Shown piece after piece: positions 29,736 through 40,517 of a stretch of DNA of 64,000 nt. Numbering within the stretch: the first letter of the stretch is position 1; the number at the start of each line of letters is the position of its first letter. The notes below the pieces were generated by a model. It searched no databases and was not told where the DNA came from. It saw nothing but the letters and a program-made list of their open reading frames with translations. The position numbers and the translations under genes were made by a program. Origin of the DNA: Sulfurimonas sp. (lineage in GTDB: Bacteria > Campylobacterota > Campylobacteria > Campylobacterales > Sulfurimonadaceae); NCBI GenBank assembly GCA_028044295.1, contig JAOFSE010000010.1, positions 1-64,000 on the forward strand. The letters run 5' to 3'.

Positions 29736-30566
29736 ATGAGTAAATTACAAAAAATATTAGTTCGTGCGAGACGTCAAGTCTTTAGCGAAATGGTCGGTAA
29801 CAATCCTTCTATCTTTCAAGGTGAAGGTTATGATTTTATAGAACTTCGTGAATATATGGCTGGTGATGATATCCGTCATATTGACTGGAATATCACAGCT
29901 AAAATGCAAAAACCATTTATCAAAATCTTTCGTGAAGAGAGAGAGTTAAATGTAGTTGTTGTTTCTGTACTAAACGGAAGTGTTCACTTTGGTTCTAAAA
30001 AATTCAAACAAGAAACCATTGCAGAAGTATCCGCACTACTTTCGTTCTCAACTCTTAAAAATGGTGACTTGCTTTCATCTTACATATTTACAGATGAGAT
30101 GGTTTCAAATTCAAAACCAAGCAAAAAGCTACATCAAATTCAAAAGAATGTAGATGATATCTTAGAGTTTGACGCAATAAATAAAAAAGTAGATTTTAAA
30201 GTAATCGCCGATACACTTTTTAAAAGACTAAAAAGAAAATCCCTAATCATAGTTATTGGGGATTATTTTGAGATACCAGACTTTAAACTACTTGCTAAAA
30301 AACATGAGGTCGTTTCTGTAATAGTTAGAGATAAGTTAGAAGAAAACCCTCCTCAAATGGGATTTGCATCTTTAGTTGACCCTGAGAGTGGGGCAGTTCT
30401 AGAAGGTGACTTTAACGCTTCTAGTGTAAAGAGTTATGCAAAGAAGGTTCATGACCATGATCATAAACTGTATGAAACTCTTCGTCGTGACCAGATTAGA
30501 TTTACAAAAGTATATACAGATGATTTTCCTAGTGTAAATCTTCGTAGACTTTTTGAGGGTAGATAG
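29736..30566 (+). CDS. DUF58-domain protein
   Basis: 'GNNPSIFQGEGYDFIELREYMAGDDIRHIDWNITAKMQKPFIKIFREERELNVVVV'; ATG at 29736 preferred over TTG 29730. Confidence 0.9.
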   Translation: MSKLQKILVRARRQVFSEMVGNNPSIFQGEGYDFIELREYMAGDDIRHIDWNITAKMQKPFIKIFREERELNVVVVSVLNGSVHFGSKKFKQETIAEVSALLSFSTLKNGDLLSSYIFTDEMVSNSKPSKKLHQIQKNVDDILEFDAINKKVDFKVIADTLFKRLKRKSLIIVIGDYFEIPDFKLLAKKHEVVSVIVRDKLEENPPQMGFASLVDPESGAVLEGDFNASSVKSYAKKVHDHDHKLYETLRRDQIRFTKVYTDDFPSVNLRRLFEGR

Positions 30567-30980
30567 ATGAAGGCACAACAAACTCAAAGTTATACAATTC
30601 CACTACATGATATAAAGCCTTTAGTAGATGTTGAAGACTATTCGCTTTACTATTTTTTAGCTACTTCTGCATTTGTATTACTTCTTACATGTAGTCTGAT
30701 TTATCTAGCATATAAATGGTACAAAAAGAGAAAAACTTTTAACATAAGACGTTTACATGTAGAACTCATAAACGAGCTCGACTTGTCTGATACAAAAGCT
30801 ACTGCTTATGCTATTACTAGCTATGGACTTACATTTAAAAACGATAGCGATAGACATCAAGAGATGTATGAAAACATTACATCAAGACTAGAAGAGTACA
30901 AGTATAAAAAGGCGGTTGAAAGTTTTGATGAGGAAGTGCTTGGCTACATAGAAGTATATAAGGGGATGATTGATGTTTGA
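30567..30980 (+). CDS. small membrane protein between DUF58 and BatA genes (DUF4381-like)
   Basis: 'IPLHDIKPLVDVEDYSLYYFLATSAFVLLLTCSLIYLAYKWYKKR'; position in bat operon. Confidence 0.6.
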   Translation: MKAQQTQSYTIPLHDIKPLVDVEDYSLYYFLATSAFVLLLTCSLIYLAYKWYKKRKTFNIRRLHVELINELDLSDTKATAYAITSYGLTFKNDSDRHQEMYENITSRLEEYKYKKAVESFDEEVLGYIEVYKGMIDV

Positions 30981-31902
30981 CGGACTTTATTTTGAGTTCC
31001 CTTACTTTGGTTTAATCCTAATACTTTTTATAGTTTGTTCTTTAGTTTGTAAGATGAGACTTCCATCTATATACTTTCCACATACTGGTAGTTTTATTCA
31101 AAATACGGTGTCAGCTTCCAAATTTCTGTTTCTTTTAAAATGGATTGGTATTGTTATGCTCATAGTAGCATTGATGTCTCCTGTAAAAGATGAAACATAT
31201 GAGTTAGAACCTAAAGATGGTTATGAGATAGCTCTTATCCTAGATACATCAGAATCTATGAAAGCACAAGGTTTTGACGCTAATAATCCATCTTTAAACA
31301 GGTTTGATGTGGTAAAGAGAATAGTTGGTGACTTTATTCAGCAGAGAAAAAATGACAACATAGGTCTTGTAGTATTTGGTCAGTACTCTTTTATAGCATC
31401 TCCACTAACTTACGATGAGAATATTCTCAAAAAAATTGTATCGCAGTTCTATATAGGTATGGCTGGAAAGTATACAGCACTCAACACTTCACTAGCTCAA
31501 GGTGTTAACCTACTTAAAATGAGTCAGTCAGGTTCAAAGGTGGCAATACTTCTTACAGACGGTTACTCCACTCCTGCTATAGATAAAATTCCACTAGATA
31601 TTGCAATAGAGATGGCTAAAAAAGAGGGTATAAAAGTTTACCCCATAGGCATAGGTAGTGCCAATGAATACAATAAAAACACACTACTAAAAATAGCAGA
31701 TGGTACTGGAGGAATGGCTTTTGGAGCTTCGAGTTCAGCAGAGTTAAAAGAGGTTTATAAAAAGATAGATGAGTTGGAAAAATCAGAGATTAAAACTGAG
31801 AGTTTTACAAACATAAACTACTATTTCTCTTTTCCTTTATTTATATCATTTTTATCGTTGATGTTATATGTATATTTTAGAAACAAAAGGGGTGGGGCAT
31901 GA
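30973..31902 (+). CDS. batA: BatA-like vWA-domain membrane protein
   Basis: TM plus vWA 'IALILDTSESMKAQGFD...GKYTALNTSLAQGVNLL...VAILLTDGYSTPA'; start ATG 30973. Confidence 0.85.
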   Translation: MFDGLYFEFPYFGLILILFIVCSLVCKMRLPSIYFPHTGSFIQNTVSASKFLFLLKWIGIVMLIVALMSPVKDETYELEPKDGYEIALILDTSESMKAQGFDANNPSLNRFDVVKRIVGDFIQQRKNDNIGLVVFGQYSFIASPLTYDENILKKIVSQFYIGMAGKYTALNTSLAQGVNLLKMSQSGSKVAILLTDGYSTPAIDKIPLDIAIEMAKKEGIKVYPIGIGSANEYNKNTLLKIADGTGGMAFGASSSAELKEVYKKIDELEKSEIKTESFTNINYYFSFPLFISFLSLMLYVYFRNKRGGA

Positions 31903-33729
31903 GTTTTTTACATCCTGAATTTTTATACTATATGATAGTCCCGATGCTCATACTTTTCACTCTTTTACTGACTCAAAAAGAGCCAACGAAACATTTTTTC
32001 AATGAAGAGGTTATGAAAAAGCTGATGGTAAGTTCTGGAAGCCTGAGTTTACGGTTTAGAAATACTCTTTTCTTAATCATAGGTTTGCTTATGATAGTTG
32101 CACTAGCAGAACCAGTCATAAAAGATGGAGTCGTCAAGATAAAAGCTAAGAGTGCTGACATTATGATAGCACTTGATATATCTGACTCAATGCTTGCAGA
32201 AGATGTATACCCAAACCGTCTAGAACTAGCAAAACAAAAAGCGCTTACCCTTTTAGATGAATCTCCAAATGAGAGAATAGGGGTAGTGGCATTCGCAAAG
32301 AATTCGTACCTTGTTTCTCCTCTTAGTTTTGACAGTAGTGCTGTTGCTTTTTTACTTAAACAGTTAGATACTTCATCTATAACAGAGAAGGGAACTGACT
32401 TTTTGTCTGTCTTAAATGTTGTGAGTAAAGCACAAGCTAAGAAAGAAAAAAAGTATCTTCTTATCCTCAGTGATGGTGGAGATAAGAATGATTTTTCTGC
32501 TGAGATAGAAATGGCTAAAGATGAAGGTATAAAAGTGTTTATACTTGGAGTAGGTACTAAAAAAGGAGCACCTATAAAACTTAGTGATGGAAGTTTCATA
32601 AAGCATAAAGGTGACATTATAGTTTCAAAACTAAATAAAGCAATAGTAGATCTAGCAACAAAAACTGGTGGTGTATATATACAAAGTACTACATCTAGTG
32701 AAGATATAAAAACAATGTTTAGAGAGATTACAAGACTGAGTGATGAAAAAGAGTTAAAGAGTGAAGAGATTCCTAGATATACTCAGCTTTTTTACTACCC
32801 TTTAGGTTTCGCACTTTTTTTACTACTTTTTGCCCTTAGTTCATTTAGAAAAAAATCTTCACATACTTTAGCTATTACACTTTTGTTAGTGAGTTTTTCA
32901 GAGTTACATGTAGAAGCATCAATGTTGGACTTTTTGGACTTGAGTAAGGCAAAAGAAGCTTATGAGAATGGTAACTATGAAGAATCTGCAAACCTTTATA
33001 AAAGCTATGCAAACGATACTTCAAGTGCTGAGGCAAATTATAATACTGGTAATTCATACTATAAACAAGAAAAATATGATGAGGCACTAGAAGCTTACAC
33101 TAAGGCAAATTTCTCCTCAGCTGAGCATAGAGCTCGGAACTTCTCTAACATAGGTAACACGCATGTTAAAAATGCCAAAGAAGATAGTCTTCAAAAGGCA
33201 GTAGAAGCTTATGAAGAATCTTTAAAGTTAAAAGAGGACAAAGAGACTAGAGAGAATTTAGAAGAAGTGAAAAAGCTTATAGAAAAGCAAAAGGAAGATT
33301 CTAAAGACGATAAGGATCAAGATAAAAATAAAAAAGATGATAAAGAGAATCAGGATAGTAAAGATAACAAGGATTCTCAAGACAAAAAGCAGTCTGAAAA
33401 GTCAGAGGATGAGAAAAAAGATTCTGATAATAAAAAAGAAAATCAAGACCAAGACAATAGTTCAAAAAAGTAAAGAAGATAAATCTACAGAAGAAAAAGA
33501 GAAAAAACCTGAACAAAAACAAGATAAACTTGATAAGTTAGAGAACAAAGAAGAGAAAAACAAAGAAGAAGAAACTTCATCACAAGCTAAAGAACTTAAC
33601 CAAGATAAAATGAGTGAAGCAGAAGAAAAGAAGTGGATAGATAAGCTAAACTCAAAAAGTAATACTTACATGTATAAACTCAATGATACAAAACAAGAAG
33701 CTTTTAATGAAGATGAAAAACCTTGGTAG
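31899..33729 (+). CDS. batB: BatB-like vWA plus TPR protein with Lys/Asp-rich linker; one-A frameshift (ORFs 31899..33473 and 33337..33729)
   Basis: 'DIMIALDISDSMLAEDVYPNRLELAKQKAL', TPR region, charged linker; deleting one A at 33464-33469 joins to ...SKEDKSTEEKEK...MSEAEEKKWIDKLNSKSNTYMYKLNDTKQEAFNEDEKPW (610 codons including stop). Confidence 0.85.
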
Positions 33730-33746
33730 AGAAGAAAAGGATAAAA

Positions 33747-35166
33747 ATGAATAAATACTTTACATCACTAATATTATTACTAACAATTACAATGACTACT
33801 CATGCAGATGTAAGAGCCGAACTTGATTCAAATAGCGTAGAGTTAGGTGACATGGTTACTTACTCTTTAAGTGTTTCTGGTGAAAATATAACAAGACCAA
33901 CTATTCAAAGAATATGTGATAGTGATGTTATATCTACTGCTTCTCAAACTAGTATGCAGGTTATAAACGGAGCGATAAGTAAAAGCTACATCTTAAGCTA
34001 TAAATTTTTACCACAAAAAAGTTGTAAGATTGATCCTGTTGAGGTAGATATAAATGGAGTAAAAGAGTTCTCAAATGCGCTTGACTTAAAGGTAAATCCA
34101 GTCTCTGCAGCTAAAGACAAAGATTTTATTCTAGAACTTAGTAGTTCTAAAAAAAGTGTTTATGTTGGTGAACCATTTGAAGTGACTCTGAGATTCAAAC
34201 AAAAGCAAAATTCTCAAGCAGTAGATAGTAAGTTTACTCCGCCTGAGTTAAAAGGTTTTTGGGTTAAAAAATGAATCTAAACCAATCAGAGAAGAAGATG
34301 GCGAATATGCTGTGACAAAGCTAACTTACACACTAGCAGGACAAAGGTCTGCAAAGCTATATGTAAACAAAGCTCAGATGAGAATAGCCTCAAGAAGTAA
34401 CTCAAGAGCAAACTGGAGCTCCTTTATGCCTGCAGTGAAGTGGAAAACATATTTTTCAAATGAGTTAGAAATAGATGTCAAAGAGTTGCCTTCAGGTGTA
34501 GAGCTCATTGGTGATTTTAAATTATCTGCAACTACAGATAAAAAAGAGATAAATGCGAATGAGGTTGTAAATGTTACCTTAGAGATAATAGGTGAAGGTA
34601 ACTTAGAAGATATAAAAAGTTTTAAACCTTATGTTGATGATGTTAGTGTATTTGATGAAAAAATTGAGATACTTGGTAATACACTCACACAAAAGATAGC
34701 TTTTGTCGCTGAAAGAGATTTTACAATACCAAGTTTTACCCTTAAATATTTTGATTTAAAGAGTGAAAAGGTCAAGACTCTTTCAACTAAAGAAATTGTA
34801 GTAAAAGTAAATAACGCCAAACTAAAAGAGAAAATAGAAATACAAAGAGCTGAGGAATCAGTAGAACAAACCCCAGTGAGTGTTACTAAAGAATTCGATA
34901 AATTAACACTAATTATTACTTTTATATCGGGCCTATTGTTAGGTATATTGATTATGTTATTTAAATCGTATAAGTTTAAAAAGAAAGATAAGAAACTCTC
35001 TATAAAAGACCCGAAAAATCTTCTTTTAAAGCTTGTAAATCATTCAGATGACGAAGATGTGAAGATGATTGTTGATAAGTTAGAGAAAAGTATATATGCT
35101 AATGAAAAACTAGAGATTGATAAAAAGATTTTAAAAGAGGTATTGAAGAGATACGATATTAGTTAG
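33747..35166 (+). CDS. batD: BatD-like protein; one-A frameshift (ORFs 33723..34274 and 34312..35166)
   Basis: 'VRAELDSNSVELGDMVTYSLSVSG...SAAKDKDFILELSSSKKSVYVGEPFEVTLRFKQ'; deleting one A at 34266-34271 gives GFWVKNESKPIREEDGEYAVTKLTYTLAGQRSAKL (473 codons including stop). Confidence 0.8.
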
Positions 35167-35993
35167 TCTAAAATATCGTGTAGCTTTGTACCACTTTCAA
35201 TGTTCTTATGAACATTATCCCAGTTCTCATCTTTAATATTTTTCTTTAAAAGTTGTAGCTCGTCTTCAAAGAGCTCAATGGCTTCTAAGAGATTATCTTT
35301 ATTTTGTCTAAAAATATCTTCCCACATATTTGGTGAACTTTTTGCTAGACGACTCATAGATCTAAAACCACCGGCTGCAAGTGCTAAAATGTTGTTCTTA
35401 TTTTCTTGATTCATTACAGTGTTAGCAATAGAATATGAGATAGCATGAGGCATATGTGATATAAACGCAGCATGACGATCATGCTCATGCGCATTCATGA
35501 AAGATTTTTTCATACCTAGTGCTTTAAATATTTTTCTAGCAACACTAGCTTGAAGTTCTCCACTATCTTCTAGAGAACATAAAACTACTACACTTCCTTC
35601 ATATAGACCCTCAACTGCAGCTGATGGTCCAAAGTTTTCTGTACCTGTCATAGGATGAGCTGCAACAAAATTTTCTCTGATTTGTGGGGGAACGGATGAA
35701 ATAATTTTAGACTTTGTACTTCCAAGGTCAATTACTGTAGTATTTTTTGGAATATTTATTAAGTTTTTTAAAGATGCAATGACACCATCAACAGGAATGG
35801 CTAAAAATACAACATCATAATTTTTTACTTCTTCAAAAGTTATGATTTTCTTTACAAGGTTTAGTTCTAAAGCTTGTTTTTCATGCTCTTTATTGTGGTC
35901 AAAGCCAACAACATCTTCTATAAAATCTAATTTTTTAAGACTAAGGGCAAGTGACCCACCCATAAGACCTAAACCGATTATCGCTACATTCAT
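35163..35993 (-). CDS. tyrA: prephenate dehydrogenase
   Basis: 'MNVAIIGLGLMGGSLALSLKKL...VIDLGSTKSKII...FVAAHPMTGTENFGPSAA...HAISYSIAN'. Confidence 0.9.
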   Translation of the reverse strand: MNVAIIGLGLMGGSLALSLKKLDFIEDVVGFDHNKEHEKQALELNLVKKIITFEEVKNYDVVFLAIPVDGVIASLKNLINIPKNTTVIDLGSTKSKIISSVPPQIRENFVAAHPMTGTENFGPSAAVEGLYEGSVVVLCSLEDSGELQASVARKIFKALGMKKSFMNAHEHDRHAAFISHMPHAISYSIANTVMNQENKNNILALAAGGFRSMSRLAKSSPNMWEDIFRQNKDNLLEAIELFEDELQLLKKNIKDENWDNVHKNIESGTKLHDILD

Positions 35994-36093
35994 ATATTAT
36001 CTCTATGTTAAATTACCAAATTATACATAGTTTACTTAATATTAACCTCAAAAAAGGTAGAATCACTTCTTATTTTACAACTATGGATAATGA

Positions 36094-38379
36094 ATGAAAA
36101 TATTTTTAGCAACATTGCTAACACTACTGGCCGTCAACTCTTTCGCATATACAATTAAATCTATTAATTACAAGGGTATGGTTCACATATCGCAAAATGT
36201 TGCAATCAGAATGCTTGACTTTGAAATTGGTGATACAATTGATGATGATATGCTTAATAAATCTCTTAAAAAATATTATGAACAGGGTTATTTTGAGGAT
36301 GCTTGGATTGATATGAGTGATGGTCATTTGACTTTTAACTTCAAAGAAAAACCTCTTATCTCTAAAGTTCAGTTAAAAGGCTGGAAAGAAGAAGACGAAG
36401 AAGTTCTTGGAATGATTGTTCAAGTAAAAAGAGGTTCTCTTTACGATGAGAAAAAACTTGAAGCTGCTAAGAAAAGAATTATTCAAGCTCTTGCTCAAGA
36501 GACAAAGATCGACTCTATCGTAGAGATTGAAAAAGAGTATTTAGAAAATGGAAGTATGCAGGTTACTTTTGTTGTTAGTGAAGGTGAAGAAATTATCATT
36601 GAGAGTTTAGTTTATGATGGTGTATTTGACCTTGATAGCGAAGAGTTCAATGAAGTAATAGCTAATAAGCAAAGAGAGTTTATGGGTTGGTTTTACGGTC
36701 AAGAAGATGGTAAAATGAAACTAAATGACTTGGGCTATGATAACCTTAGAATCAAAGAAGAGTATATGAAAAAGGGCTACTTAGATGCAGATGTAAGAAG
36801 ACCATTTGTAAAAGTAAACTTTGATAACTATACTGCAAATATGAGTTACCAAATAGATGAAGGTAAGCCATATACAATTAGTGCTATAAAATTTAATCAG
36901 GAAAAAGAAGTAATTGATGATGCATTGATTAGAGAGGTTGTTAAGTTAAAAGTTGGGGAGTACTTTAATATTGAAACATTTCGTAAAGACTCTGAAAAAA
37001 TCAAAACTCTTATATCTGATTTGAGTTATGCTTTTGTTAGTATTGTTCCAGACTTGAGAAAAGATAAAGAAAAGCAAACAGTTGAAGTTGTTTTTAGAAT
37101 TGTTCCAGGTGAGAGAGTTAAAATAAGAAACGTTATTATTTCTGGTAATAGTAGAACATTAGATAGAATAGTAAGACGTGAACTTTATTTAGGGCCTGGA
37201 GATATGTACTCTTTAACTGACCTAAAAGACTCTAGAAACTCACTTGGTCGTCTTGGTTTCTTTGAAGAAAATACTATAGAAGAAGAGAGAGTAGATGAGA
37301 GTACTATGGATCTTGTTGTTAAAGTTAAAGAAGCTCCAACTGGTAATATTCAAGTAGGTGGTGGATATGGAAGTTATGGTGGGCTACTAGTTAGTGTTTC
37401 AGTTGATGATAGAAATATATATGGTTCAGGTATTAATGCAGCTTTAAGTGTTGAACAATCATCTTTAACATCTAGTTACTCATTTAGTATTTCCAATCCT
37501 AGACTTAATGATAGTGATTTTAGTGGTAGTTTTTCGGTATTTGCATCGGATTACGAGTATAATGATTATACTACAACATCAAATGGTTTTGGTTTAGGAC
37601 TAGGACATAGATTATCAAGATATATGAGTGCTAATGTTGGTTATAACTTTTCAAGTAATGATTACGATGGTAATATCACAACTAATACAGCCACTTCTAT
37701 ATTTTATGAGTCATACTCAAAGAGTTCTATAACATTTGGGATAAGTTATGATAATACTGATGATTACTATCTTCCAAGAAATGGTATGACATTTCAGCAA
37801 AGTATAGAGTATGCTGGTGTGGGTGGAGATGCAAACTTCATAAAAAGTAGAACGGAGTTTGCAGTATACAAGGGTCTAGAAGATTGGTTAGGTTTTGATA
37901 TTATCGCAAGGTATAAAGCTAGACTATTTTATGCACATGACTCAGGTAATTTACCAATTGCAGAAAGATTTTATATGGGAGGAATAGGTAGCATAAGAGG
38001 TTATGAAGCATACTCTTTATCTCCTGAAATTGATGATGATAATAATGTTTCAACTCCTGCAAGAAGGGTCGGTGGAGAGTACACAGCTTCAAATAGTTTT
38101 GAACTAAGTTTTCCAATGATTCCAAAAGCTAAAATGCGTTTAGTTGCATTTGTAGATTATGGTCTCATAGGCGCTACAAGCGATCAACTTACAAGTAATA
38201 ATGCTCCAGGTATTGATTATATAGATAAAAGTAATAATATAACTCGTGGTGGTTATGGACTTGGAATAGAGTGGTTTTCACCTGTTGGACCAGTACAGAT
38301 AATGTTTGCTAATGCTGTTGGAGAAGAAGAGGGTGATAAGACATCAACCTTTGAGTTTAGTATGGGTCAGAGGTTCTAA
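36094..38379 (+). CDS. bamA: outer-membrane protein assembly factor BamA
   Basis: Signal peptide, POTRA repeats, C-terminal barrel 'GGIGSIRGYEAYSLSPE...GYGLGIEWFSPVGPVQIMFANAVGEEEGDKTSTFEFSMGQRF'. Confidence 0.95.
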   Translation: MKIFLATLLTLLAVNSFAYTIKSINYKGMVHISQNVAIRMLDFEIGDTIDDDMLNKSLKKYYEQGYFEDAWIDMSDGHLTFNFKEKPLISKVQLKGWKEEDEEVLGMIVQVKRGSLYDEKKLEAAKKRIIQALAQETKIDSIVEIEKEYLENGSMQVTFVVSEGEEIIIESLVYDGVFDLDSEEFNEVIANKQREFMGWFYGQEDGKMKLNDLGYDNLRIKEEYMKKGYLDADVRRPFVKVNFDNYTANMSYQIDEGKPYTISAIKFNQEKEVIDDALIREVVKLKVGEYFNIETFRKDSEKIKTLISDLSYAFVSIVPDLRKDKEKQTVEVVFRIVPGERVKIRNVIISGNSRTLDRIVRRELYLGPGDMYSLTDLKDSRNSLGRLGFFEENTIEEERVDESTMDLVVKVKEAPTGNIQVGGGYGSYGGLLVSVSVDDRNIYGSGINAALSVEQSSLTSSYSFSISNPRLNDSDFSGSFSVFASDYEYNDYTTTSNGFGLGLGHRLSRYMSANVGYNFSSNDYDGNITTNTATSIFYESYSKSSITFGISYDNTDDYYLPRNGMTFQQSIEYAGVGGDANFIKSRTEFAVYKGLEDWLGFDIIARYKARLFYAHDSGNLPIAERFYMGGIGSIRGYEAYSLSPEIDDDNNVSTPARRVGGEYTASNSFELSFPMIPKAKMRLVAFVDYGLIGATSDQLTSNNAPGIDYIDKSNNITRGGYGLGIEWFSPVGPVQIMFANAVGEEEGDKTSTFEFSMGQRF

Positions 38380-38795
38380 TTAGAATTTTTCTCTTTCGGT
38401 GGAGTTAATCTCCACTGTCCTTCTATATTTGCTATTCCAAACTTATGAGTTACTTTTTTATCGTACATCACTGTTACCTCGGCTTGGGCTTCATCTTTAG
38501 TAACATTTAAAATCACAGTCTTTTCAACTTTAATATCTTTGTATTCTTCTATAAGGCATAGATGCATTAATTCTAAATCATCACTTTTATACTTAAGTTT
38601 GTCTACACTACAGTTTTTCAGAGCACGAGCTGAGTAAGCTTTTGAGATAGGGTATGTAGTGTTTTTCATCAACTTTGGAAAGTGACCATACTTTAATGCA
38701 TCAAAGGTGTTAGTAACTGCACTCTCTGGAGTAGAACTACACGCATTAAATATAAGTATAAGCGATGATGTTGATATTATTTTTATTAAGTTCAT
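38376..38795 (-). CDS. small lipoprotein (DUF4878-like)
   Basis: Lipobox IFNAC; 'SAVTNTFDALKYGHFPKLMKNTTYPIS...GQWRLTPP'. Confidence 0.55.
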   Translation of the reverse strand: MNLIKIISTSSLILIFNACSSTPESAVTNTFDALKYGHFPKLMKNTTYPISKAYSARALKNCSVDKLKYKSDDLELMHLCLIEEYKDIKVEKTVILNVTKDEAQAEVTVMYDKKVTHKFGIANIEGQWRLTPPKEKNSN

Positions 38796-38805
38796 AAATT
38801 ATCCT

Positions 38806-39468
38806 TTAATTCACATTAACCCAAGAAGCTTGGTCTTCATCCCAAATCTTAAGTTCTTTTGTAACAGCATCTGTATCATACCATAGTGTTCCCTGTAGTG
38901 GATTAGTTGGTGCATCTATTGACATTATTGCACTGTTGTATCCTCTGGTTTCACCGTTTATCTCAGAACTCTCATAAAGTTTGAAATGGTTTAACTCTCC
39001 GAGACCAATTTCTAGCATTATGTCATCATTCTGGGCTGTACTATCAGTTGATGTCGTGTCGAGTTGCATATCCTCTCCTGAGCTAATTAAACGCCCTGCT
39101 ATATTTGAATTTGGGGATATAGAAGTGGTAGTATCTGCATAGGGTGAGTTAGTACCATCTGATACACCTAAGTCTATAGTGTAATAGTATAGTCTTTTAG
39201 CCCATGCATCTGTACCTAGGCCTACACTCACCGGTAGTGTGCTATCAGATTCCTCTTTTAAAAGTTCAAAGTATGAGTCAGCATCAGGATCTTCCGCCGT
39301 ATAAAGTAAACGACTTCTAACAACTTCCAAAATTGTTTTCGTATTTTGCTGCTTTAAGACATTCCCTTGAATGTGAGTATAGTAATTCATAGTTGTAAAT
39401 ATTGCGGCAACAATGCCAGCAATTATGACAGCCATTAGGGCTTCTATTAGCATGTATGCATTTTTCAT
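38806..39468 (-). CDS. type II secretion/type IV pilus-like pseudopilin
   Basis: N-terminus MKNAYMLIEALMAVIIAGIVAAIFTTMNYYTHIQG. Confidence 0.65.
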   Translation of the reverse strand: MKNAYMLIEALMAVIIAGIVAAIFTTMNYYTHIQGNVLKQQNTKTILEVVRSRLLYTAEDPDADSYFELLKEESDSTLPVSVGLGTDAWAKRLYYYTIDLGVSDGTNSPYADTTTSISPNSNIAGRLISSGEDMQLDTTSTDSTAQNDDIMLEIGLGELNHFKLYESSEINGETRGYNSAIMSIDAPTNPLQGTLWYDTDAVTKELKIWDEDQASWVNVN

Positions 39469-40517
39469 CCGAACCCTTTTAAGCCTTTAGAAGCATCAAT
39501 AAGACCTTTTTGTATAAGAATTTGAGTAAGTACAACAGTGTAAAATTCTATAAATACAGCAAAGGCCATCATAAATATCGATATTAAAGTGACCATTCGA
39601 AAAAACTTTGTACTGAGTACCATAGCATCACTTCTAGATCTACTACTGATTTCAGTTAAAACTTCACCAATTTGCTTAGATGAACCAACACCAGTGAGTA
39701 GAGCTCTTTCAACATTGTCATATAGATAGTTATGATATACAAGTTTACCATCATGTTTTATAGTGTATAGGGTTTTTTTAATTGCATGTTTAAATCTATA
39801 TACAGTTGTTGTATTTAATGCAGAAGACATAGAGTTTTTAAATGAGATTCCACTTTGTAGCATCTCTCCTAGCATACTAAAGAGCATAAACTTTTCAAAT
39901 TTTAAAATAATTTTTGATGTAAATGGTAACTGCAGAGATATTGTCTTCGAAACAGTTTGAACAGTTCTTGATTGTCCAAAAAGTGATGTGAGTAGTATAA
40001 AAAAATAGCTAGCAAAAACAATTAAAAAAATAAAAAGAGAATCAGTAAATATCTGAGCTAGCTCCAAGTGCCCACTTATAAGTTTAATCATCTCAGGTGA
40101 GTAACCTGCTGCTTTTTCCATCTGCATAGGTATAGCATAAAACTTTATCCCTAGAACTACTAATGCTGATATCGTTATATATATAAAAGGAAGTGAGGTT
40201 TGGTCACTAGATTCTCTTTGAAATCTTTCTTTCACTTCTAGATATATTATGATTTTTTCAAGTGCATTTTTAAAACTTACACCTTTTTCGGCCATGGAAA
40301 TAAACTGTATTACATCTAACGTGCCTATTTGATGCTTTGACAATGCCTCAGAAAATGTTTTACCATCCTTTAAGTCGTCATTTATTTTTGTATATATTTT
40401 TCTATCTTTTTTAGTATCTGCAGTAGAAGATAGTAGTTCTATACCACTAGATAAACTTTTACCATTCTTTATAGTAAAAAGAATAGTTTTTAGCATTCTA
40501 TAAAGATCAATTTTCAT
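39465..40517 (-). CDS. GspF/PilC-like inner membrane protein
   Basis: 'LFTIKNGKSLSSGIELLSSTADTKKDRKIYTKINDDLKDGKTFSEALSKH...MAEKGVSFKNALEKI'; three hydrophobic segments. Confidence 0.8.
   Translation of the reverse strand: MKIDLYRMLKTILFTIKNGKSLSSGIELLSSTADTKKDRKIYTKINDDLKDGKTFSEALSKHQIGTLDVIQFISMAEKGVSFKNALEKIIIYLEVKERFQRESSDQTSLPFIYITISALVVLGIKFYAIPMQMEKAAGYSPEMIKLISGHLELAQIFTDSLFIFLIVFASYFFILLTSLFGQSRTVQTVSKTISLQLPFTSKIILKFEKFMLFSMLGEMLQSGISFKNSMSSALNTTTVYRFKHAIKKTLYTIKHDGKLVYHNYLYDNVERALLTGVGSSKQIGEVLTEISSRSRSDAMVLSTKFFRMVTLISIFMMAFAVFIEFYTVVLTQILIQKGLIDASKGLKGFG

Noticed and set aside
31973-32617. 214-aa minus-strand ORF antisense to batB
   Set aside because: Composition (Ser/Phe/Leu-rich) is typical of a shadow ORF; batB on the plus strand has clear homology
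33337-33729. Independent Lys/Glu-rich 130-aa protein after batB
   Set aside because: Best explained as the C-terminal part of BatB after a one-A frameshift
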